Both the position numbers and the translations under genes were made by a program. From contig JAFSWB010000016.1 in assembly GCA_017444735.1 (NCBI GenBank), positions 1 to 50,436 on the forward strand: 50,436 bases of DNA. Reading direction: 5' to 3'. This document shows, one piece after another, positions 35,954-42,910 of this stretch (its first letter is position 1; every line of letters starts with the position of its first letter). Below the pieces are notes generated by a model. The model saw only the letters and a list, made by a program, of their open reading frames with translations, ran no database searches and was not told the DNA's origin. The DNA is from Clostridia bacterium. GTDB taxonomy: Bacteria > Bacillota > Clostridia > Oscillospirales > CAG-272.

Positions 35954-37078
35954 ATGAAGAAATTACTTACTGTCATGATGGCGGCGGTTATGGTCGTTTC
36001 CCTGCTCGCCGTCACGGTCGGAGCTCAGTCTCAGGCTATGAACGGATCCGGCTGGGATCCCGACGACGTCGTCACCGTCAAGAAGGCCGATCCCGCTGAC
36101 GTCGTCAAAGACGGTCTGATCAGCGACGGCGAGTACGAAAAGCTCGACGTCAACATATCCGAGAACGACAGCCCGCTTCACGTCGTGTTCATCACCGGCG
36201 ATGATATGGAAAACGGCATCGCCATGCTCGGAACCATGGAATACTACTTCTCGTGGGACGAGGTCCACGGCTTCAACTTCGCGGTCAGGAACAAACCCGC
36301 CGTGATCCAGCAGCTCCTCGACGTCAAGGACGCGGAGAAGACCGAGGACGACTTCCTTCACAACGTCGGCTACGGCATCAGCGCGAAGACCGACAACGAG
36401 AACAGCCCCAGTCTCTACTTTGCGCTCGCAAAGAGGACCGACGACGGCAGATATCTCGAGGGTCAGTATCAGCAGCTCGGCGCGCAGGGCAACTACAACC
36501 CCGGCGAGGACGAGTACGTCATCAATTATGATTACGGTACCGGATACGTCACGATCGAGTGGTCCGTTCCCCTCAACGCGTTCTTCATGAACGGCGGCGG
36601 CGCGGGTTCCACCGTCGAGGCGACGATCTTTGCGACCGCGGGCGAGACGACCGTGCCGGACGATTTCTCCAGCTTCTACGGCGTCTCCCTCGGCGACTTC
36701 GGATACGCAGTCAACCTGAAGTCGATGATCAATCACGTCCACTATCTCCTCTCCGAAACCGCGATCGAGAAGACCGGTTCGTCTCCCGACGACCCGGGCG
36801 ACTCCACCGGCGGCGGCTCGGGCGATAATCCCGGAAGCGGCGTCGGCGAGAACCCCGGAACGGGCGCGAACGAGAACCCCGGAACGGGCGCGAACGAGAA
36901 CCCCGGTAACGGCGGTCAGCCCGCTCCCGCGGACAACGGCGGAAACGGCGGCAACGGCGGCAACGGCGGAAGCAGCGGCAAGACCGCTCCGAAGACCGGC
37001 GACCCGATGATCGTCATGACGGCGGTCGCGGCAGTCTCTGCGGCGGGCGCGTTCATCGTCGGAAAGAAGAGGCACTGA
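35954..37078 (+). CDS. Secreted CBM9/DOMON-like protein with APKTGD anchor (paralogue A)
   Basis: The protein has 374 residues: a signal peptide (LLTVMMAAVMVVSLLAVTVGA), then a beta-rich domain of about 250 residues. This domain opens VVKDGLISDGEYEKLDVN, carries MEYYFSWDEVHGFNFAVRNK, and ends with GYVTIEWSVPLNAFF, a layout like family 9 carbohydrate-binding or DOMON domains (inference). A Gly/Asn-rich linker with NPGTGANE repeats follows. The C-terminus APKTGDPMIVMTAVAAVSAA with a KKRH tail looks like a sortase anchor of the LPXTG variant type. ATG 35954 follows AGGAGG. It is tandem with paralogue B, each with its own promoter. The ligand is unknown. Confidence 0.8.
   Translation: MKKLLTVMMAAVMVVSLLAVTVGAQSQAMNGSGWDPDDVVTVKKADPADVVKDGLISDGEYEKLDVNISENDSPLHVVFITGDDMENGIAMLGTMEYYFSWDEVHGFNFAVRNKPAVIQQLLDVKDAEKTEDDFLHNVGYGISAKTDNENSPSLYFALAKRTDDGRYLEGQYQQLGAQGNYNPGEDEYVINYDYGTGYVTIEWSVPLNAFFMNGGGAGSTVEATIFATAGETTVPDDFSSFYGVSLGDFGYAVNLKSMINHVHYLLSETAIEKTGSSPDDPGDSTGGGSGDNPGSGVGENPGTGANENPGTGANENPGNGGQPAPADNGGNGGNGGNGGSSGKTAPKTGDPMIVMTAVAAVSAAGAFIVGKKRH
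36827..36898 (+). repeat. Three 24-bp linker repeats
   Basis: Three units of eight residues, NPG(S/T)G(V/A)(G/N)E, in the wall-spanning linker of paralogue A; a partial fourth unit follows. The last two full units are nearly identical in DNA. Confidence 0.85.
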
Positions 37079-37093
37079 AAAAAGCAGTTTCGT

Positions 37094-37130
37094 CGGGCGG
37101 GATCGTCAAAAAAGCGATCCCGCCCGCGTT
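37094..37130 (+). terminator. Terminator of paralogue A
   Basis: A 12-bp stem (37094-37105 with 37115-37126) with a 9-base A-rich loop; the downstream T content is only moderate. Confidence 0.65.
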
Positions 37131-37144
37131 GTTTTCGAAAACGA

Positions 37145-37173
37145 TTGACAAACGGCGCGTTTTGTGGTATTAA
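37145..37173 (+). promoter_or_regulatory. Promoter of secreted paralogue B
   Basis: TTGACA (37145-37150), 17 bases ending TTTGTGG, TATTAA (37168-37173). It closely matches the promoter of paralogue A, so the duplication included the promoter. Confidence 0.82.
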
Positions 37174-37208
37174 TTGAAATGAATAATCCGCAAACGGAGG
37201 AGACTATA

Positions 37209-38327
37209 ATGAAGAAAGTTTTAGCTCTTATCCTTTTTCTCGCGATGACCGTTTCCCTTTGCGCGGTCCCGGCGCTCGGCAATTCGTTCAGACCCGGCGA
37301 GGGTCCGGTGACCGTCACCGTTCGGAAGACCGATCCGTCCTACGTCGTAAAGGACGGCGTGATAGGTTACGGCGAGTACGACAGACTCGAGATCGACCTT
37401 GAAGAGGATTCCACTCCCCTCAATATTTGCTTCTGGACCGGCGACGACATCGAGGACGCCGAGGCGATGATGAAGACGATGGAGTATTATTTCTCGTGGG
37501 ACGAGGTCCACGGCTTCAACTTCGCGGTCAGGAACAAGCCGACCGAGATCAAGCAGGTCATCCCCGAGGGGACCGGAGATCCGCCGGAGGACGCGTTCCT
37601 TCACAACGTCGGATACACGTTCGTCGCCGACCCTCAGCCCGATCTCGGGATACTCGCCGACACGCTCTTTTACTACGCCGTTGCGCGCGACACCGTGACC
37701 GGCGCATACAAGGAAGGTCACTATAATCAGCTCGGACTGAAGGGTTACTACAATCCCGCGGAAGGCGTCGATTACTGCATCACATATGATTACGACACCG
37801 GTTACGTCACGCTCGAATGGTCCGTTCCCTTCGACAACTTTATGGAAAACACCCCTGCCGACGGCGTCGTGTTCTGCTTCTCCGTTGGAGCCGAGGGCGG
37901 CCCCGGCGAAACGGCGGCTTCCGACAGAGGATACGCGGTCGCGCTCGGCGACTGGTCGTGGCTCGTCGCCGCGAAATCGTCGGAGAGCCACGTCATAGCG
38001 ACGCTGTCTGAAGATACGATCGTCAAAGAGCCCGAAAACGGCGAAGAGACCGGCGAGACCGGCGAGACCGGAAACACCGGAAATAATGAGAATCCCGGAA
38101 CGGGGACGAACGAGACCCCCGGAACGGGCGCGAACGAAACTCCCGGGACGGGAACGAACGAAAATCCCGGAACGGGCGCGAACGAGAACCCCGGCGCCGG
38201 TACGAACGAGAACCCCGGAAACGGCGGCAAGACCGCTCCGAAGACCGGCGACCCGATGATCGTCATGGCGGCGATCGCCGCGGTCTCCGCGGCCGGCGCG
38301 TTCATCGTCGGTAAAAAGAGAAAATAA
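37209..38327 (+). CDS. Secreted CBM9/DOMON-like protein with APKTGD anchor (paralogue B)
   Basis: The protein has 372 residues with the same plan as paralogue A: a signal peptide (VLALILFLAMTVSLCAVPA), a beta-rich domain with VVKDGVIGYGEYDRLEIDL, the identical MEYYFSWDEVHGFNFAVRNK block, and GYVTLEWSVPFDNF. A longer linker (GETGETGNTGNNE, then NPGTGTNE-type repeats) precedes the C-terminal APKTGDPMIVMAAIAAVSAA with KKRK. Outside the shared blocks the two copies differ strongly, while the block near residue 100 and the tail are almost identical in DNA. ATG 37209 has GGAGG upstream. Both should be cell-wall linked; the ligand is unknown. Confidence 0.8.
   Translation: MKKVLALILFLAMTVSLCAVPALGNSFRPGEGPVTVTVRKTDPSYVVKDGVIGYGEYDRLEIDLEEDSTPLNICFWTGDDIEDAEAMMKTMEYYFSWDEVHGFNFAVRNKPTEIKQVIPEGTGDPPEDAFLHNVGYTFVADPQPDLGILADTLFYYAVARDTVTGAYKEGHYNQLGLKGYYNPAEGVDYCITYDYDTGYVTLEWSVPFDNFMENTPADGVVFCFSVGAEGGPGETAASDRGYAVALGDWSWLVAAKSSESHVIATLSEDTIVKEPENGEETGETGETGNTGNNENPGTGTNETPGTGANETPGTGTNENPGTGANENPGAGTNENPGNGGKTAPKTGDPMIVMAAIAAVSAAGAFIVGKKRK
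38091..38210 (+). repeat. Five 24-bp linker repeats
   Basis: Five eight-residue units of the form (N/T)PG(T/A)G(T/A)NE in paralogue B, against three in paralogue A, plus a partial last unit. Such arrays change length by slippage. Confidence 0.85.
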
Positions 38328-38341
38328 CGGATCCGTTTTTT

Positions 38342-38371
38342 GAGAGGGGCGGCGGCGCCCCTCTCTTTTTT
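38342..38371 (+). terminator. Terminator of paralogue B
   Basis: A 9-bp stem (38342-38350 with 38357-38365) followed by six T. Confidence 0.9.
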
Positions 38372-38443
38372 ATTGTTAAAACTGCACAAATCGAAGCTCC
38401 GATTTTTGACGGAACGGTCGTCCGATTTGTTGTTTTTCCTATA

Positions 38444-38472
38444 TTGAAAAAATAAGAAAAATAGTATATAAT
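38444..38472 (+). promoter_or_regulatory. Promoter of the EF-G-like gene
   Basis: TTGAAA (38444-38449), 17 AT-rich bases, TATAAT (38467-38472); AAGGAG precedes ATG 38546. Confidence 0.85.
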
Positions 38473-38545
38473 AATTTGGAGAATGGTCTTTTTCGGCAAG
38501 ACCCTCGGATACATAAAAATACAGTTTAAATACAAGGAGTTTCAA

Positions 38546-40612
38546 ATGGCAGACTACACCGCTGAAAAAATCAGAAACATCGCTTTCCTGGGCCACCAGA
38601 GCTCGGGTAAGACCTCCCTCGCGGAGGCGATGCTGTACCTCTCGAAGGGCACTGACAGACTCGGCAAGGTCACCGACGGCAACACCGTCTGCGACTACGA
38701 TCCCGAGGAGATCAAGAGGGGCATTTCCCTCACGCTCGCGCTCGCTCCCATCGAATGGGAAAAGGTCAAGATCAACATCATCGACACCCCCGGATATCTC
38801 GATTTCGCCGGTGAGGAGATCGAGGCGGTCCGCGTCGCCGACGCGTCCGTCATCGTCATCGACGGCAAGGCGGGTCTTCAGGTAGGCGCCGAGCTCGGCT
38901 GGGAATACTCGGACGACGAGGGCATCTCCCGCGCGATCTTCGTCAACAAGTGCGACGATCCCGATTTCGATTTCGGCAGAGTCTTCGACGAACTCCGCGA
39001 GACCTTCGGCACCTCCGTTTGCCCCGTCTTCATCCCGTTCAAAAACGGAAACGAGGTCCTGATGGTAGACCTCATCGAGATGCAGGCGTTCAAATACGAC
39101 GACAAGGGCAACCGCGTCCCCGCCGAAATGACCGACGCCATGAAGGCCGACGCCGAGAAATACAAGGAGGCGTTCAACGAGGCTATCGCCGAGACGTCCG
39201 AGGAGCTTCTCGAGAAGTACTTCGGCGGCGAGGAGATCACGAAGGCGGAGGCGATCGGAGCTCTGAACCACGGTATCACCACCGGCTCCATCGTTCCCGT
39301 TTACTGCGGCTCCGCCGTGAAATTCTGGGGCGTCCGCGCTCTGCTCGACGCGTTCGCTCACGCGTTCCCGAGCTTCATCGACAAGGGCAAGGAGACCGTT
39401 GTTGACGGCGACGGCGTGAAGAAGATCGACGTCGACCCGAACGGCCCGACCTCTCTGTTCGTATTCAAGACGATCGCCGACCCGTTCGTCGGCAAGATGA
39501 GCATCTTCAAGGTCATGTCGGGCACGGTCAGACGCGACGACACGCTGAAGGATCTCAAGACCGGCGGCAGCGTCAAGATGGCGCACATCTACACGATCAA
39601 GGGCAAGAAGCAGACCGAGGTCGAAGCGCTCCACTGCGGCGACATCGGCGTCGTGACCAAGGTCCCCGACATCAACACGAACGACACGCTCTCCGCTTCC
39701 GGAAACGTGGAATACAAGAAGATCGTCTTCCCGCATCCCTATATGGTGAAGGCGCTCCTCCCCGCCGCCAAGGGCGACGAGGACAAGATCTCCCAGGGCG
39801 TCGCCAGACTCCTTGAGGAGGACCCGACCCTCGTTTACGAGAACAACGCCGAGACGAAGCAGATGACGATCGCCGGTATGGGCGAGACCCACCTCGACGT
39901 CGTCGTGTCGAAGCTCAAGAACAGATATTCCACCTCCGTCGTCCTCGAGGCTCCCCGTCTCGCATACAGAGAGACGATCAAGGGCTCGTCCGACGTCGAA
40001 GGAAAGCACAAGAAGCAGTCCGGCGGTTCCGGTCAGTACGGTCACGTCAAGATGAGATTCTCCCACGGCGAGGCGGAAGGGCTCACCTTCACGCAGTCGG
40101 TCGTCGGCGGCAACGTGCCGAAGGGCTACTATCCCGCCGTTGAGAAGGGACTTCTCGAGGCCATGCAGAAGGGCGTCCTCGCCGGATACCCGGTCGTCAA
40201 CCTCGCGGCTGACCTCTACGACGGCTCTTACCACCCCGTCGACTCGAACGAGATCTCGTTCAAGCTCGCCGCGCGCCTCGCTTATAAAGCGGGTCTGCCT
40301 CTTGCAAACCCGATCATCCTCGAGCCGATCGGTTCTCTCAAGGTCACCGTTCCGGACGGACTCGTCGGCGACGCCATCGGCGATCTCAACAAGAGACGCG
40401 GCCGCGTTCTCGGCATGAACCCGCACGAGAAGAAGAAGGGCTACACCGTCATCGAGGCGGACGTTCCCGCGGCGGAAATGGCTGACTACACCATCGCTCT
40501 GAGAGCGATGAGCCAGGGCAGAGGCCGTTTCGACTTCACCGTCGACAGATACGAGGAAGCTCCGGCGAACGTCGCTCAGAAGATCATCGCCGAGGCAAAA
40601 GTGGAAGAGTAA
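38546..40612 (+). CDS. Elongation factor G-like GTPase (EF-G2 type)
   Basis: The protein has 688 residues with the domain order of EF-G. The P-loop is GHQSSGKTSLAEAML instead of the GHIDAGKTT of true EF-G. The switch II region is INIIDTPGYLDFAGE and the NKxD motif reads VNKCDDPDFDF. Domains II to V follow, including KHKKQSGGSGQYGHV in domain IV and AMSQGRGRF near the end. These features mark the EF-G-like group found beside normal fusA in many Firmicutes, whose role is not established. It stands alone, not in the rpsL-rpsG-tuf cluster. Codon use appears strongly biased to C-ending codons, which suggests high expression. Confidence 0.88.
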   Translation: MADYTAEKIRNIAFLGHQSSGKTSLAEAMLYLSKGTDRLGKVTDGNTVCDYDPEEIKRGISLTLALAPIEWEKVKINIIDTPGYLDFAGEEIEAVRVADASVIVIDGKAGLQVGAELGWEYSDDEGISRAIFVNKCDDPDFDFGRVFDELRETFGTSVCPVFIPFKNGNEVLMVDLIEMQAFKYDDKGNRVPAEMTDAMKADAEKYKEAFNEAIAETSEELLEKYFGGEEITKAEAIGALNHGITTGSIVPVYCGSAVKFWGVRALLDAFAHAFPSFIDKGKETVVDGDGVKKIDVDPNGPTSLFVFKTIADPFVGKMSIFKVMSGTVRRDDTLKDLKTGGSVKMAHIYTIKGKKQTEVEALHCGDIGVVTKVPDINTNDTLSASGNVEYKKIVFPHPYMVKALLPAAKGDEDKISQGVARLLEEDPTLVYENNAETKQMTIAGMGETHLDVVVSKLKNRYSTSVVLEAPRLAYRETIKGSSDVEGKHKKQSGGSGQYGHVKMRFSHGEAEGLTFTQSVVGGNVPKGYYPAVEKGLLEAMQKGVLAGYPVVNLAADLYDGSYHPVDSNEISFKLAARLAYKAGLPLANPIILEPIGSLKVTVPDGLVGDAIGDLNKRRGRVLGMNPHEKKKGYTVIEADVPAAEMADYTIALRAMSQGRGRFDFTVDRYEEAPANVAQKIIAEAKVEE

Positions 40613-40632
40613 AGAAAAACAGGACCGTTCGG

Positions 40633-40661
40633 GAGCCGCCGGGGAAACCGGCGGCTCTTTT
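40633..40661 (+). terminator. Hairpin between the EF-G-like and GH29-like genes
   Basis: A 10-bp stem (40633-40642 with 40648-40657) and a short T run; the GGAGG of the next gene follows at once. Partial read-through could feed the GH29-like gene, which has no visible promoter. Confidence 0.75.
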
Positions 40662-40673
40662 GGAGGTAATGAA

Positions 40674-41585
40674 ATGCATATCACAGACAGATTTCACGAC
40701 AGTAAGTGGGGCGTTCTGACCCACTATCTCTCCTTCGTTCAGAACAAGGCGGGCGATCTTCACAATCAGGGCGTCGGCGAGACCTCGTGGAACGAGTGCG
40801 TCGACGGGATCGACGTCGAACGGCTCGCCGAGACCGTAGCGTCGACCGGCGCGTCATATCTGTTCTTCACGATGGAGCAGGGGACGAGATATATAATCGC
40901 CCCGAACGCGGCGTTCGACAGGATCGGCGGTCTTCGCGCGGGCGAGGGGCCCTCGCGCCGCGATCTCGTGCTCGATCTTTACGACGCCTTGTCGCGCCGC
41001 GGGATCGATCTGTATCTCTACTTCACGGGGAGCGGACCGGCGGACGATCCCGAGCTCGGACCGATCTTCGGTTTCTCCTGCGGCGAGGGCGAGGTCGTAA
41101 CGCGCCCGTTCGTCGAAAAGTGGGCGGAGGTGCTCGAGGAGTACTCCCGCCGGTACGGCGACAAAGTCAAGGGCTGGTGGATCGACGGATGCTACCGCGA
41201 GATGTTCGGCTTTACCGACGAGCTTCTCGACCTTCTTTACGACGCGGCGAAGGCGGGCAATCCCGACGCGATCGTCGCCCTCAACGAAGGGGTCGACATC
41301 AGGTACAGAAAGACGTACTCCCGCGAGGAGTTCACCTGCGGCGAGTTCGACCACCCGACGGGGATCCCGGAGGGGCGTTTCGTCGACGGCGCTCAGGCTC
41401 ATATCCTCGTCCCGCTCGGAGCGACGTGGGGCCAGCCGGGACTTCAGCGGAGCGGCGAATATCTGCGCCATTTCACGAAGTGCGTGAACCTCATGGGCGG
41501 CGTCGTGACGTACGACGCGGCGATCTATCGCGACGGGTCGCTCGATCCGGAGCAGGTCGACGCTCTGAGGATGATAAACGGTTGA
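40674..41585 (+). CDS. GH29-like (alpha-L-fucosidase-related) protein, barrel only
   Basis: The protein has 303 residues and resembles the catalytic barrel of GH29 fucosidases: N-terminal FHDSKWGVLTHYLSF, TGASYLFFTMEQGTRY, and KGWWIDGCYREMFGF, where the Asp sits at the place of the family nucleophile. It lacks the C-terminal beta domain and a signal peptide and is shorter than typical GH29 enzymes (about 400-500 residues). It may be a true intracellular glycosidase or a non-catalytic relative. ATG 40674 follows GGAGG. No transporter or sugar catabolic genes lie alongside. Confidence 0.6.
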   Translation: MHITDRFHDSKWGVLTHYLSFVQNKAGDLHNQGVGETSWNECVDGIDVERLAETVASTGASYLFFTMEQGTRYIIAPNAAFDRIGGLRAGEGPSRRDLVLDLYDALSRRGIDLYLYFTGSGPADDPELGPIFGFSCGEGEVVTRPFVEKWAEVLEEYSRRYGDKVKGWWIDGCYREMFGFTDELLDLLYDAAKAGNPDAIVALNEGVDIRYRKTYSREEFTCGEFDHPTGIPEGRFVDGAQAHILVPLGATWGQPGLQRSGEYLRHFTKCVNLMGGVVTYDAAIYRDGSLDPEQVDALRMING

Positions 41586-41610
41586 CAACCGACGCCTAAA
41601 GCGGTATTAT
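41582..41610 (+). promoter_or_regulatory. Promoter of hisS-alaS
   Basis: TTGACA (41582-41587), 17 bases, TATTAT (41605-41610). The -35 overlaps the stop codon of the GH29-like gene. No T-box structure is visible in the short leader. Confidence 0.88.
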
Positions 41611-41644
41611 TATAAGAGCGTTTTAACGAGAGGATGAGTGTGAA

Positions 41645-42883
41645 ATGAGGATAATTCCCGCCGAGGGGATGAACGAATTCCTGCCGGAGCAGACCGCTCT
41701 GCGCGATATGATGATCGAGCGGATCGTCGGGACGTACCGGTCGTTCGGCTATTCGAAGATCACGACCCCCGCGATCGAACCGATCGAGAACCTCGACAAC
41801 AGCGACGGAGGCGACAATCTCCGCCTGATATTCAGGATAATGAAGAGGGGGCAGAAGCTCGACGACGCGCTCGCGTCGGGAGACCCCGCGTCGCTCTCCG
41901 ATCTCGGCCTCCGGTACGATCTCACCCTTCCTCTCGCGAGATACTACGCGAACAACAGGCAGCGTCTGCCCGATCCGTTCCGTGTGATACAGATCGACAG
42001 GGCGTACCGCGCGGAAAGACCGCAGAGAGGCCGCTCGCGCGAATTCGTCCAGTGCGATATCGACATTATCGGAAGCGAAAGCGTCGACTGCGAGGTCGAG
42101 CTGATCACCGTGACGGGGCGCGCGCTCGGCAGTCTCGGGATCGGCGATTTCACAGTCCGCGTCAATCACCGCGGCGTTCTCCGCGGCGTCATAAAGAGCT
42201 GCGGGTTCCCGGACGGGTCCGCCGACACCGTCTCCGTCACCGTCGATAAGCTCGACAAGATCGGCGAGGACGGCGTGAGGGAAGAGCTCGTCGGAAAAGG
42301 ATTTTCCGCCGGGTGCGCCGACAGGCTGATCGACGTTCTCTGCTCCGGGAAGCTCACGGTCGATTCGGTCGGAGAGTACGCCGACGGGAAGACCGCGGAG
42401 GAGCTTTCCTCCGTCATTACCCGCGCGGCGGAGCTTTCGGAGGGCAAATACGGGGTCCGCTTCGACCCGTCCCTCGTCAGAGGGCAGGGCTACTACACGG
42501 GGACCGTCTTCGAGGTCGAGAGCCTCGGGTTCGGCGGTACCGTCGCCGGAGGCGGCAGGTACGACGGACTGATCGGCAAATTCACGAAAGAGAATATCCC
42601 CGCGGTCGGCTTTTCGATAGGCTTCGAGCGGATCTTTTCGATCCTCTCCGGGTCCGGGATAAAAGCGGACGGCAAAAAGAAGGCGGCGGTCTTCTACGGG
42701 GAGGACGAATATATGGCGGCGATGAAGCTCGCCGACGGGATGAGGGACGAATTCGACGTGACCCTCGTCGCAAAAAAGAAAAAGATCGGCCGTCAGCTCG
42801 CCTCGCTCGAGGAGCAGGGCTATACCCGCGCGATATTCGCGGACAGACCGGATGAGATAAAGATTTTCGGTGAAAACCGGTGA
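41645..42883 (+). CDS. hisS: Histidyl-tRNA synthetase
   Basis: This class II enzyme charges tRNA-His. It has 412 residues: motif 1 region GMNEFLPEQTALRD, motif 2 FRVIQIDRAYRAERPQRGRS followed by REFVQCDIDIIG, the His-specific LVRGQGYYTGTVFEV and GGGRYDGLIGKF, and a C-terminal anticodon domain (VTLVAKKKKIGRQLASLEEQ). The complete anticodon domain and His motifs favour HisS over HisZ, though it is on the short side. It lies 27 bases ahead of alaS in one transcript. Confidence 0.88.
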   Translation: MRIIPAEGMNEFLPEQTALRDMMIERIVGTYRSFGYSKITTPAIEPIENLDNSDGGDNLRLIFRIMKRGQKLDDALASGDPASLSDLGLRYDLTLPLARYYANNRQRLPDPFRVIQIDRAYRAERPQRGRSREFVQCDIDIIGSESVDCEVELITVTGRALGSLGIGDFTVRVNHRGVLRGVIKSCGFPDGSADTVSVTVDKLDKIGEDGVREELVGKGFSAGCADRLIDVLCSGKLTVDSVGEYADGKTAEELSSVITRAAELSEGKYGVRFDPSLVRGQGYYTGTVFEVESLGFGGTVAGGGRYDGLIGKFTKENIPAVGFSIGFERIFSILSGSGIKADGKKKAAVFYGEDEYMAAMKLADGMRDEFDVTLVAKKKKIGRQLASLEEQGYTRAIFADRPDEIKIFGENR

Positions 42884-42910
42884 AAAAAGCAGAAAAGGAA
42901 GTATCAAGCT

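Noticed and set aside
41586..41644. T-box leader before hisS-alaS
   Set aside because: The leader is only about 30 bases and lacks the T-box sequence and specifier stem.
41645..42883. HisZ instead of HisS
   Set aside because: The protein keeps the His-specific motifs and an anticodon-binding domain, and no his biosynthesis genes are nearby.
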